Shown here piece by piece: positions 1-7,368 of a stretch of DNA of 64,000 bases. The notes beneath the pieces were generated by a model. The model saw only the letters and a list, made by a program, of their open reading frames with translations, was not told the DNA's origin and searched no databases. Source of the DNA: Nocardioides sp. Root140 (lineage in GTDB: Bacteria; Actinomycetota; Actinomycetes; Propionibacteriales; Nocardioidaceae); the NCBI RefSeq assembly GCF_001426745.1, contig NZ_LMFI01000016.1, positions 153,677 through 217,676 on the forward strand. Reading direction: 5' to 3'. A program made the translations under genes and the position numbers. Every line of letters starts with the position of its first letter. Positions within the stretch are counted from its first letter, which is position 1.

Positions 1-498
1 GTCCTGCGGATCATGAACGCCTACATGGACGGCGACTACACCTCGGTGCCCAACAGCACCACCTCCGCGGTCTACATCCCGCCGACGTACACCTTCACGC
101 ACCCCACCAACGGCGGCAAGGTCGGCTCCCCGCACACTGCCTCCGGCGGCAACAACACCGGCAACACCGGCGACCCGGAGTCCCCGTCGACTGAGTCCCC
201 CTCGACCGGCACCACCGACCCGGGCACGACCGACCCGGGCACGACCGACCCAGGCACGACCGACCCAGGCACGACCGACCCAGGCGACGACCCGGCAGGC
301 ACGCTCACGAAGACAGGCGAGGCCATCAAGAAGGCCACCGACCCGGTCGTCGCGACCGTGACCGGCTTGCTCGGACCGATCGAGAAGACCCTCGTCGCGA
401 CGCTGGCGCCCGTCAAGTGCACCGCCGAGTCGCTGACGTTGGCGCACCTAGGAGACAGCACCTACTACAAGCGCTGCCTCGCGTCGTACGGCCTCTGA
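1..498 (+). CDS. C-terminal part of a secreted-type repeat protein (5' truncated)
   Basis: The reading frame is already open at base 1, so the N terminus lies outside the window; about 165 residues are visible. They contain a Ser/Thr/Pro/Gly-rich linker with five GTTDP repeats (about residues 69-94), then a helical tail with KKATDPVVATVTGLLGP and two late cysteines (KCTAES, KRCLAS). Such linkers usually separate an exported domain from a C-terminal cell-wall or tail segment. I do not recognise the family and the functional domain is missing. The frame ends at TGA 496-498, followed by a strong hairpin. Function unknown. Confidence 0.6.
   Translation, partial: VLRIMNAYMDGDYTSVPNSTTSAVYIPPTYTFTHPTNGGKVGSPHTASGGNNTGNTGDPESPSTESPSTGTTDPGTTDPGTTDPGTTDPGTTDPGDDPAGTLTKTGEAIKKATDPVVATVTGLLGPIEKTLVATLAPVKCTAESLTLAHLGDSTYYKRCLASYGL
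208..282 (+). repeat. 15-bp coding tandem repeat, five units
   Basis: Five successive 15-bp units (GGCACGACCGACCCR, with the first unit slightly diverged) lie in frame and encode GTTDP each time. The unit length is a multiple of three, so copy-number change would lengthen or shorten the linker without a frameshift. Confidence 0.9.
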
Positions 499-510
499 TC
501 TGACACCTCG

Positions 511-544
511 AACGGCCCGGACTCCACACGGAGTCCGGGCCGTT
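511..544 (+). terminator. Perfect 15-bp hairpin after the first gene
   Basis: Arms 511-525 and 530-544 are perfectly complementary (AACGGCCCGGACTCC) around a 4-nt ACAC loop, starting 12 bp after the stop codon. There is no long T run, as is usual in high-GC actinobacteria. A factor-independent terminator is the simplest reading. Confidence 0.85.
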
Positions 545-567
545 CGGCATTTGCGCCACCGGGTGCA

Positions 568-608
568 GCGAAACGGACCACTCCGCGTGCAGACGCCGTC
601 CGTTTCGC
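568..608. repeat. Inverted repeat, 11-bp perfect arms
   Basis: GCGAAACGGAC at 568-578 is complementary to 598-608 across a 19-nt spacer; the match continues outward with mismatches. It is the first of several hairpin-forming sequences in the gene-free region 545-1207. No gene is seen in that region on either strand. Confidence 0.7.
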
Positions 609-640
609 GTCACTCGGTCTGATCAGGCGGCGTCGCAGCG

Positions 641-689
641 CTTGTGCACCGGATCGCAGTCACCTGATGACAGCAAGGCGGTGCACAAG
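641..689. repeat. Inverted repeat CTTGTGCACCG
   Basis: CTTGTGCACCG at 641-651 is perfectly complementary to 679-689, with a 27-nt spacer. It could be a hairpin or a spaced operator; nothing further supports a function. Confidence 0.6.
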
Positions 690-746
690 GGCAGGGCACC
701 GGCGGCGGCACAGTCGGTCAGCACCGGAGAGCGCATCGGCGCCGGC

Positions 747-834
747 GGACCGTGCGACAGGTAAGTCGGGGGCTCGGCACCAGGTCCACGCTCGGATCCG
801 GACCGAAGTCGCCGAGTTACCTGTCCTACGGTCC
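747..834. repeat. 88-nt hairpin element, family member 1
   Basis: Arms 747-764 and 817-834 pair over 18 nt with two mismatches (outer GGACCGT / ACGGTCC, inner GACAGGTAA / TTACCTGTC). The motif CACGCTC lies at 787-793, almost exactly central. The elements at 883-971 and 20488-20576 share length and centre but not arm sequence. Confidence 0.7.
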
Positions 835-882
835 GTTGCGGCCCGGAGGCAGGCGAGGAACCGGTCGCCGATGACCCGTGAC

Positions 883-971
883 GTTCATCTGGGCATACAG
901 TTCAGCGGTCGCAGCCCCAAGGCCACGCTCAGCCGTCGCCCGTGCGGCGTGAACTGTATGTCGACATGAGC
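883..971. repeat. 89-nt hairpin element, family member 2
   Basis: CATACAGTTCA at 894-904 pairs perfectly with TGAACTGTATG at 950-960, and outer bases 883-893 pair imperfectly with 961-971. CACGCTCA sits at 924-931. The distances from the inner arms to this centre (30 and 27 nt) are identical to those in the element at 20488-20576. Confidence 0.8.
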
Positions 972-1107
972 AACCATCGGCGCCGCGAGCTGGCCACGGC
1001 CAGATCCGCAGGGGCGAAGCGCACGGGCAGCGTCACCGGCGGTGACGGTGTGCTCGACCTTGTGCACCGTGCTGCGTGCAGCAGGTGACTGCCCGGCCGG
1101 GCACAGG

Positions 1108-1178
1108 CCGGTAGGCCAGGCGGTGCACACGCCGGTGGGCAAGACGGGCACACGCCCGTGGGCAAGGCGGTGCACATG
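1108..1178. repeat. Degenerate 23-24-bp tandem repeat, three units
   Basis: Three imperfect units (1108-1131, 1132-1154, 1155-1178) each follow the pattern CCGGTGGGCAAGGCGGTGCAC with substitutions. They lie just beyond the 3' end of hemB. The flanking sequence is also rich in GTGCAC, so this looks like a locally amplified non-coding sequence. Confidence 0.6.
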
Positions 1179-1207
1179 CCGGCGTACAGACAGCGCGGCG
1201 ACGAACC

Positions 1208-2185
1208 TCAGCGGCGCAGGAGGCGGGCGGCCTCGGCGGCCCAGTAGGTCAGCACCACGTCGGCACCGGCCCGGCGGATCGAGAGCAGCGTCTCCATGAT
1301 CGCGGCCTCGCGGTCGATCCAGCCGTTGGCGGCCGCGGCCTCGACCATGGCGTACTCCCCCGAGATGTTGTACGCCGCCACGGGTACGTCGACCGCGTCG
1401 CGCACCCGGCGGATGACGTCGAGGTAGGCCAGGGCCGGCTTCACCATCACGAGGTCCGCGCCCTCGGCAATGTCGAGCAACGCCTCGCGGACGCCCTCGA
1501 CGGCGTTGCCGGAGTCCTGTTGGTAGGTGCGCCGGTCGCCCTGGAGCGAGGAGTTGACCGCCTCACGGAACGGTCCGAAGAACGCGGAGGCGTATTTCGC
1601 GGAGTAGGCCAGGATCGAGACGTCGGAGGCACCGGCGTCGTCGAGGGCAGCGCGGACCACCCCCACCTGGCCGTCCATCATCCCGCTGGGTCCGACCATG
1701 TGCACCCCGGCGGCGGCGTGCGCGCGGGCCATCTCGGCGTACACCTCGAGGGTGGCGTCGTTGTCGACCCGCCCCGCGTCGTCGAGGACGCCGCAGTGGC
1801 CGTGCGAGGTGAACTCGTCGAGGCACAGGTCGCTCATCACGGTGAGCGCGTCACCCACCTCGGAGACGACGTCGGCGATCGCCACGTTGAGGATGCCGTC
1901 GGGGTCGAGCGCACCCGACCCGGTGGCGTCCTTCTCGGACGGGATGCCGAAGAGCATGACGCCGCCGAGTCCCAGAGAGGCGGCCTCGGCGGCGGCCTCC
2001 TTCAGCGACGAGCGGGTGTGCTGCACGACGCCGGGCATCGAGGAGATCGGGACCGGCTCGGTGGCGCCCTCACGGACGAAGACCGGCAGCACCAGCTGGC
2101 GCGCCTCGAGCGAGGTCTCCGCGACCATCGCGCGCAGTGCCGGCGTACGACGCAGGCGGCGGGGTCGGACTGTCGGGAACTCCAT
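1208..2185 (-). CDS. hemB: Delta-aminolevulinic acid dehydratase (porphobilinogen synthase)
   Basis: This cytoplasmic enzyme condenses two 5-aminolevulinate molecules into porphobilinogen, the second committed step of tetrapyrrole synthesis. The product is 325 residues, normal for the family. Both Schiff-base lysine regions are visible (AYSAKYASAFFGPFREA and VMVKPALAYLDVIR). The metal-site segment reads DLCLDEFTSHGHCG, so two of the usual three zinc cysteines are present and one is Asp; this is also my recollection of mycobacterial HemB. ATG at 2185 was chosen because GGAGGAG precedes it by a few bases and the protein then begins MEFPTVRPRRLR as expected; the frame is open farther upstream but that extension is arginine-rich and unlike the family. 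It is the last gene of the rex-hemACDB operon, 85 bp after cobA-hemD. Confidence 0.95.
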   Translation of the reverse strand: MEFPTVRPRRLRRTPALRAMVAETSLEARQLVLPVFVREGATEPVPISSMPGVVQHTRSSLKEAAAEAASLGLGGVMLFGIPSEKDATGSGALDPDGILNVAIADVVSEVGDALTVMSDLCLDEFTSHGHCGVLDDAGRVDNDATLEVYAEMARAHAAAGVHMVGPSGMMDGQVGVVRAALDDAGASDVSILAYSAKYASAFFGPFREAVNSSLQGDRRTYQQDSGNAVEGVREALLDIAEGADLVMVKPALAYLDVIRRVRDAVDVPVAAYNISGEYAMVEAAAANGWIDREAAIMETLLSIRRAGADVVLTYWAAEAARLLRR

Positions 2186-2270
2186 GCTGCTCCTCCGCTC
2201 GGGTGGGAAATGCCGGACGTCCTGCGTCGTGGCCGCCGGAGCGACCCCGACGCAGGACGTCACGGATGGA

Positions 2271-3983
2271 TCAGGACGTCGTGGCCCGGCGACGGGTCGA
2301 CGGCTTGCGGTCGGACGGCTTGGTGACCGGCTGACCGCTCTCGACCAGCGACGCACGACGCGTGGCACCGAAGTCGGCGAGCGCGTCGACGAGCACCTCG
2401 ACCGACGGCTCGCTGGCCATCACGTCGACCCGCAGGCCGTGCTCCTCGGCGGTCTTGGCGGTGGCCGGACCGATCACCGCGATCACGGTGGAGGCGTGCG
2501 GCTTACCGGCGATGCCGACCAGGTTGCGCACCGTCGAGGACGAGGTGAACACGACCGCGTCGAACTTGCCCGACTTGATCGCGTCACGCGTCGGCGCCGG
2601 CGGCGGCGTGGCCCGCACCGTGCGGTAGGCGGTGACGTCGTCGCACTCCCAGCCCAGGTCGATCAGGCCGGCCACGAGGTTCTCGGTGGCGATGTCGGCG
2701 CGGGGCAGGAAGACCCGGTTGATCGGGTCGAGCACGTCGTCGTACGGCGGCCAGTCCTCGAGCAGGCCGGCAGCGGACTGCTGGCCCGAGGGCACCAAGT
2801 CGGCGCGCAGGCCCCACGCGGCGATGGCCGCGGCGGTCTTGTCGCCGACGGCGGCGATCTTGAGGCCCGAGAAGGCACGTGCGTCGAGGCCGTACTCCTC
2901 GAACTTCTCGCGCACGGCCTTGACCGCGTTGACCGAGGTGAACGCGATCCACTCGTAGCGACCCTCGACCAGGCCGCGCACGGCCTTGTCCATCTGCTGC
3001 GGGTTGCGCGGCGGCTCGACCGAGATCGTCGGCACCTCCTCGGGGACGGCGCCGTAGCCGCGCAGGCGCGAGGTCAGCGAACCGGCCTGCTCCTTGGTGC
3101 GCGGCACCAGCACCCGCCAGCCGAAGAGCGGCTTGGTCTCGAACCACGACAGGGTCTCGCGCAGGTTGACCACGTCGCCGACCACGGTGATCGCCGGCGG
3201 GGCGATCTTGGCGGCGCGGGCGTCGGCGGCAATGCGCTCGAGCGTCGAGGTGACGGTCGACTGGGTGGTGGTCGTGCCGGACTGGGTCATCGCAACAGGA
3301 GTCGTCGCCGAGCGACCGGCGTCGATCAGTGCCTTGGCGATGTCACCGATCGAGCCGACCGCCGAGAGAAGCACCAGGGTGCGGTTGTCGGCGTACCGGC
3401 TCCAGTCGATCTTCTCGCCACAGGTGACCACGGCGACCTCGCGGTTGTTGCGCGTGGTCAGCGGCACTCCGGCGTACGCCGGCACCGCGGTGGCCGACGA
3501 GACACCGGGCACGATCTCGAAGCCGATGTCGGCCTTGGCACAGGCCTGGGCCTCCTCGGGCCCGGAGGCGTAGAGGAACGGGTCGCCGTTCATCAGGCGT
3601 ACGACGCGGAGCCCGCGCCTGGCCTGCTTGACGACCACCTTGGCGCGGTTCGCGTGGGTCAGCGGCTGGCCGTCGGGGCCGAACCCACCGTCGACGATCT
3701 CGGGGCCGGCGGCCTCCTCGAGCGTCTCGTTGCCGTCCTCGTCGGCGACCATCCGCGGCTCCGGGATGCCGAGCACGGCGCGCACGAACGCGGCATGCTC
3801 GGGCAGCTCGGTGACGACGACCTCGGCGTCGCGGAGCAGCTCGGCCGCCCGCACGGTCAACAGGTCGGGGTCACCGGGGCCACTGCCCACGAATGCCACC
3901 CACCCGCGTGCCTGCGAAGGGATCGTTGACGGGCCCTGCACGGATGCGGGGGCCGGCGTGGTCTTGATCTTTCGTCCAGTCAT
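2271..3983 (-). CDS. hemD: Fused uroporphyrinogen-III C-methyltransferase / uroporphyrinogen-III synthase
   Basis: The protein is a natural fusion of about 570 residues. Residues about 28-270 form a CobA/CysG-type SAM-dependent uroporphyrinogen-III methyltransferase (GSGPGDPDLLTVRAAELL, NGDPFLYASGPEEA, EIVPGVSSATAVPAYAG). Residues about 290-550 form HemD, which cyclises hydroxymethylbilane to uroporphyrinogen III. The fusion joins the haem branch point to the sirohaem/cobalamin branch in one polypeptide and is common in actinobacteria. Its ATG overlaps the hemC stop by 4 bp (ATGA), so translation is probably coupled. The Lys/Arg-rich C-terminal tail (DRKPSTRRRATTS) and Pro/Ala-rich N terminus look disordered. 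Confidence 0.93.
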   Translation of the reverse strand: MTGRKIKTTPAPASVQGPSTIPSQARGWVAFVGSGPGDPDLLTVRAAELLRDAEVVVTELPEHAAFVRAVLGIPEPRMVADEDGNETLEEAAGPEIVDGGFGPDGQPLTHANRAKVVVKQARRGLRVVRLMNGDPFLYASGPEEAQACAKADIGFEIVPGVSSATAVPAYAGVPLTTRNNREVAVVTCGEKIDWSRYADNRTLVLLSAVGSIGDIAKALIDAGRSATTPVAMTQSGTTTTQSTVTSTLERIAADARAAKIAPPAITVVGDVVNLRETLSWFETKPLFGWRVLVPRTKEQAGSLTSRLRGYGAVPEEVPTISVEPPRNPQQMDKAVRGLVEGRYEWIAFTSVNAVKAVREKFEEYGLDARAFSGLKIAAVGDKTAAAIAAWGLRADLVPSGQQSAAGLLEDWPPYDDVLDPINRVFLPRADIATENLVAGLIDLGWECDDVTAYRTVRATPPPAPTRDAIKSGKFDAVVFTSSSTVRNLVGIAGKPHASTVIAVIGPATAKTAEEHGLRVDVMASEPSVEVLVDALADFGATRRASLVESGQPVTKPSDRKPSTRRRATTS

Positions 3984-4921
3984 GCCTGCTGCCTTCTACC
4001 TGGTGTGTCGATCAGTTCAGCTGCGCCCTCTTCGAGCATTCCGGCCGCCAACCGGGTGCCCACTCCTGCCGCGTCGGCGAGTGGGCCACTCGCTGATCTG
4101 CGGATGTCGATCGTGCCGTCGTGCGACAACGCCACGGCGCGGATCCAGACCTCGTGTCCGTCCTGCCCGTCGTCGACCACTTCGGCCAGTGCTCCCACCG
4201 GGGCCGAGCATCCGGCCTCCAGCGTGCTGAGCACGGCCCGCTCCGCCTCCACGGCGGCCCGGGTGAACCGGTCGTCGAGGTGTTCGCGCAGCCGTGCTGC
4301 CAGCTCCGTGTCGGTGGTGCGGCACTCGACGGCGAGGGCTCCCTGCCCCGGGGCCGGCAGCATCTGGATCGGGTCGATGGTCTCGGTGACCAGCTCGAGC
4401 CGACCGATGCGCGCCAACCCGGCACGGGCCAGGATCACGCCGTCGACCTCACCCGAGGTGACCTTGCCGACGCGGGTGTCGATGTTCCCGCGAAGTCCCA
4501 CGATCTCCAAACCGAGACCGAGGGCGCCGAGCTGGGAGGCCCGGCGCGGCGACCCGGTGGCGACGACGGAGCCCTGCGGCAGCTCACCGAGGGTGAGCCC
4601 GTCGCGGGCGACCAGCACGTCGCGCGGGTCCTCGCGGGTGGGTACGGCGGCCAGGGTGATGCCCTCGGTGGGTGCGGTGGGGATGTCCTTGAGGGAATGC
4701 ACCGCCACGTCGACCCGACCCTCGAGCAGGGCGTCGCGCAGTGCACTGACGAAGACGCCGGTGCCGCCGAGCGTGGCCAACGGGGCACGAGAGACGTCGC
4801 CCTCGGTGGTGATCTCGACGAGCTCGACCTCGACGCCGAGGCGTTCGCTGATCATCTCGGCCACATGGCCGCACTGGGTGCGGGCCAGCAGGGAGGCGCG
4901 GGTGCCGATCTTGATCGTCAT
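3980..4921 (-). CDS. hemC: Hydroxymethylbilane synthase (porphobilinogen deaminase)
   Basis: This enzyme polymerises four porphobilinogens into hydroxymethylbilane using a covalently bound dipyrromethane cofactor. The 313-residue product begins IKIGTRASLLARTQ, the family's opening. It contains the active-site segment LRGNIDTRVGK and the cofactor-attachment cysteine in STLEAGCSAPVGA. The start codon overlaps the hemA stop (ATGA), and the end overlaps the cobA-hemD start the same way. Confidence 0.96.
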   Translation of the reverse strand: MTIKIGTRASLLARTQCGHVAEMISERLGVEVELVEITTEGDVSRAPLATLGGTGVFVSALRDALLEGRVDVAVHSLKDIPTAPTEGITLAAVPTREDPRDVLVARDGLTLGELPQGSVVATGSPRRASQLGALGLGLEIVGLRGNIDTRVGKVTSGEVDGVILARAGLARIGRLELVTETIDPIQMLPAPGQGALAVECRTTDTELAARLREHLDDRFTRAAVEAERAVLSTLEAGCSAPVGALAEVVDDGQDGHEVWIRAVALSHDGTIDIRRSASGPLADAAGVGTRLAAGMLEEGAAELIDTPGRRQQA

Positions 4922-6219
4922 GTCAGACGCCCCGCTCGGGTGACCGCGTCGACGGCCTCCGGGTCGAGGGCGAAGAGCTCGCGCAGGGCAGCCGCGTAGG
5001 ACACGGCGCCGGTCTCGTTGGCGAGCTCCTTGACCCTGGTGGTGGGCTGGTGGAGCAGCTTGTCGGCCACCCGGCGTACGGCCTGCTCCACCTCGGCGCG
5101 GGACGCGTCGTCGAGGTCGGGCAGGCGGGTGAGCAGCCGCTCGATCTCGCCGTCGACGACGTCGGTGGCCATGCTGCGCAGGGCGACCACGGTCGGGGTG
5201 ACGCTCGCCTTGCGGCGGGCGCTGACGAAGGCGGCGACCTCCTGGCCGACGATCTCGCGGACGCCGATCACCTCGAGGGCACCGTCAGTGCCGGAGAGGT
5301 CGGAGGCGAGTCGGCGCAGGTCGATCACGGAGACGCCGGGGAGGTCGGCCACGGCCGGGTCGACGTCGTGCGGGAGGGCCAGGTCGAGGAAGACCAGGGG
5401 GTCGTGGTTGCCGGCCCGTGCGGCGGCCACCTGGCCGGCGGTGACCACCTGACCGGTGGCGCCGGTGCAGGAGACCACCAGGTCGGCCGTGGCCAGCTCG
5501 TGAGTGATCTCGGAGAGGGGCAGCGAGCGGGCGCCGTACTCGGTGGCGAGGCGTTCGGCGTTGCCCTCGGTGCGGTTGAGCACGGCGATGTCGGCGGCGC
5601 CCAGGCGGGACACGGTGGCCACCGAGAGTGCGGCCATCGCGCCGGCCCCGACGACGGCGACGCGCTTGCCGGCGACGCTGCCGATGTCGGCGGCGGCCAG
5701 GTCGAGGGCGGCCGAGACCATGGAGGGTGCGGCGCGGTCGATGTCGGTCTCGGCGTGGGAGCGCTTGCCGACCCGCAGGGCCTGCTGGAAGAGCACGTTG
5801 AGCGCGGGACCGACGGTTCCGGACTCCTGGCCGAAGCGGAGCGCCTCGCGGGCCTGGCCGAGGATCTGGCCCTCGCCGACGACCATCGAGTCGAGCCCGG
5901 CGGCGACGTGGAAGAGGTGCGACACGGCACCGTCGTCGTAGTGCACGTAGAGGCAGGAGAGCAGGTCGTTGTCGAGCGCCAGGTCGGCGCCCCGGTCGCA
6001 GAGCAGCCGCGAGATCTCCTCGACGCTGCCGTGGAAGCGCTCGACCTCGGTGTAGATCTCGAGGCGGTTGCAGGTGGCCAGCACGGTGGCCTCGGCGACG
6101 TGGTCGACGCCGATGACGTCGGTCAGCAGCTTGGCGACACCGTCCTCGTCGAGGGCGAGACGTTCGAGGAGGTCCACCGGGGCTGTGCGATGTGAGATTC
6201 CGACCACGAGGATGCTCAC
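4918..6219 (-). CDS. hemA: Glutamyl-tRNA reductase
   Basis: It reduces glutamyl-tRNA(Glu) to glutamate-1-semialdehyde, the entry and control step of the C5 tetrapyrrole pathway. The 433-residue product starts GISHRTAPVDLLERLAL, carries the catalytic cysteine in ATCNRLEIYTE, the tRNA/substrate segment GEGQILGQ and an NADPH Rossmann stretch (VVGAGAMAALSV). The start is GTG, preceded by a near-perfect Shine-Dalgarno (AGGAGGTGAT) that lies inside the end of rex; GTGA forms the overlap with the rex stop. No glutamate-1-semialdehyde aminotransferase gene (hemL) is in the window. Confidence 0.96.
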   Translation of the reverse strand: MSILVVGISHRTAPVDLLERLALDEDGVAKLLTDVIGVDHVAEATVLATCNRLEIYTEVERFHGSVEEISRLLCDRGADLALDNDLLSCLYVHYDDGAVSHLFHVAAGLDSMVVGEGQILGQAREALRFGQESGTVGPALNVLFQQALRVGKRSHAETDIDRAAPSMVSAALDLAAADIGSVAGKRVAVVGAGAMAALSVATVSRLGAADIAVLNRTEGNAERLATEYGARSLPLSEITHELATADLVVSCTGATGQVVTAGQVAAARAGNHDPLVFLDLALPHDVDPAVADLPGVSVIDLRRLASDLSGTDGALEVIGVREIVGQEVAAFVSARRKASVTPTVVALRSMATDVVDGEIERLLTRLPDLDDASRAEVEQAVRRVADKLLHQPTTRVKELANETGAVSYAAALRELFALDPEAVDAVTRAGRLT

Positions 6220-6989
6220 GCGATCACCTCCTGGTCCGTTGCGTGGCCCAGGTCCGCGTCGGGAGCCGCCTTGCGCTGCTCGTGGTAGGCGAGGATCTGG
6301 AGTTCGATGGAAAGGTCGACCTTGCGTACGTCGACTCCCTCGGGCACCGAGAGCACCGTCGGGGCGAAGTTGAGGATGCTGGTGACGCCGGCGGCGACCA
6401 TGCGGTCGGCGACATCCTGGGCGGCCACCGCGGGCGTGGCGATCACGCCGATGGAGACGGACTCGGCGGCGACAATCTCCTCGAGGTCGTCGAAGGGACG
6501 CACCTCAAGACCGGCCACCGCCTCGTCGTGGCGTTCGGGGGCGGCGTCGAGAAGGGCCACCACGCGGAAGCCTCGCGAGCGGAACCCGGAGTAGTTGGCC
6601 AGCGCGTTGCCGAGGTTTCCGATGCCGACGATGACGACCGGCCAGTCCTGGGTGACGCCGATCTCGCGGGCGATCTGGTAGCGCAGGTAGTCGACGTCGT
6701 AGCCGACCCCGCGGGTGCCGTAGGAGCCGAGGTAGGAGAGGTCCTTGCGGAGCTTCGCACTGTTCACGCCGGTGGCGGTGGCGAGGTCCTCGCTGGAGCA
6801 GGTGCCGATGCCGCGCTCGACGAGCACGGTCAGCGCCCGGAGGTAGATCGGCAGCCGGGCCACGGTCGCCTCGGGGATCTCACGACCAGCGGTTCGGGCC
6901 ACGCCGTCGACAGGTGCAGCCCCATGGGGGCTGCCGGCGGCGGGCGTCCGTGCGGTCAATTGTCTCGTCTCCAAGGCGCCGCCAGGCAC
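6216..6989 (-). CDS. rex: Redox-sensing transcriptional repressor Rex
   Basis: Rex senses the NADH/NAD+ ratio and represses respiratory and haem genes when NADH is low relative to NAD+. The 257-residue protein has an N-terminal winged-helix domain (REIPEATVARLPIYLRAL, GVNSAKLRKDLSYLGSYGTRGVGYD) and a C-terminal Rossmann domain (VVIVGIGNLGNALANY). About 30 residues precede the usual family start. The GTG at 6989 was chosen because AGGTGA stands 7 nt before it. It is the first gene of the hem operon, so it probably controls haem synthesis and itself; a Rex-like half-operator and a promoter lie upstream (7040-7068). Confidence 0.93.
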   Translation of the reverse strand: MPGGALETRQLTARTPAAGSPHGAAPVDGVARTAGREIPEATVARLPIYLRALTVLVERGIGTCSSEDLATATGVNSAKLRKDLSYLGSYGTRGVGYDVDYLRYQIAREIGVTQDWPVVIVGIGNLGNALANYSGFRSRGFRVVALLDAAPERHDEAVAGLEVRPFDDLEEIVAAESVSIGVIATPAVAAQDVADRMVAAGVTSILNFAPTVLSVPEGVDVRKVDLSIELQILAYHEQRKAAPDADLGHATDQEVIA

Positions 6990-7039
6990 GATTCATCACC
7001 TGGCTGGAATGCGAGGCGGTGTTCCTTGCGGCGTCGTTC

Positions 7040-7068
7040 ACTTTAGGAGTTTGTGAACGGAAGAACAA
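7040..7068 (-). promoter_or_regulatory. Promoter of the rex-hem operon with an imperfect Rex box
   Basis: On the minus strand there is TTGTTC (7063-7068), a 17-bp spacer and TAAAGT (7040-7045). Overlapping the -35 and spacer is TTGTTCTTCCGTTCACAA (7051-7068), which keeps one good half of the known Rex operator (TTCACAA) while the other half is degenerate. The placement fits autorepression. The promoter call is stronger than the Rex-site call. Confidence 0.55.
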
Positions 7069-7125
7069 AACGAGTCCGCACCGTGGCTACCACAGGCGGG
7101 GTGACCCATCTCACGGGGGTCCCGA

Positions 7126-7368
7126 TCAGCCGGTCAGGGCCTGCCTCAGCCGGGCCTCGTCGACCCTCCAGAAGTCGTGCTGGCGCCCGTCGACGAACGT
7201 CACCGGGACCTCGTCGGTGAAGCGTGCCTGCAGCTCGGGATCGGCGTCGATGTCGACCTCGTCGTAGGACTCCCCGAGGTCGGCGCAGACCCGTTCGATG
7301 ACCAGCCGCGCCTCGTCGCAGAGGTGGCAGCCGGTGCGGCCGTAGAGCCGGACCCGGGGCTCAGCCAC
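7126..7368 (-). CDS. Glutaredoxin-like thiol-disulfide protein (DUF836-type)
   Basis: A small protein of 80 residues with a thioredoxin fold signature: VRLYGRTGCHLCDEARLV holds the CxxC pair (CHLC), and DEVPVTFVDGRQHDFWRVDEARLR contains the cis-Pro loop region (VPVTF). It probably reduces disulfides or binds an Fe-S cluster. The GTG at 7368 overlaps the end of the acyl-CoA synthetase by 8 bp, implying coupled translation. A longer upstream reading in this frame is only a shadow of the synthetase gene. A similar small gene sits near hemA in mycobacteria (recollection). Confidence 0.85.
   Translation of the reverse strand: MAEPRVRLYGRTGCHLCDEARLVIERVCADLGESYDEVDIDADPELQARFTDEVPVTFVDGRQHDFWRVDEARLRQALTG

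Noticed and set aside
747..971. Integron attC sites for the 88-89-nt palindromes
   Set aside because: The conserved RYYYAAC/GTTRRRY ends and the unpaired extrahelical bases are not evident, and there is no integrase or cassette structure.
1208..2185. HemB as a defective or novel metal-site variant
   Set aside because: The loss of one zinc cysteine (DLCLDEFTSHGHCG) appears, from memory, to be normal for actinobacterial HemB; both catalytic lysines are present.
1698..3929. A 743-codon open frame on the plus strand opposite hemB and cobA-hemD, and similar long frames opposite clpC, nadB, panC and the hem genes
   Set aside because: They are antisense shadows of high-GC codon usage: compositions rich in Arg/Gly/His/Asp, no recognisable domains, and the opposite strand encodes complete, motif-verified enzymes.
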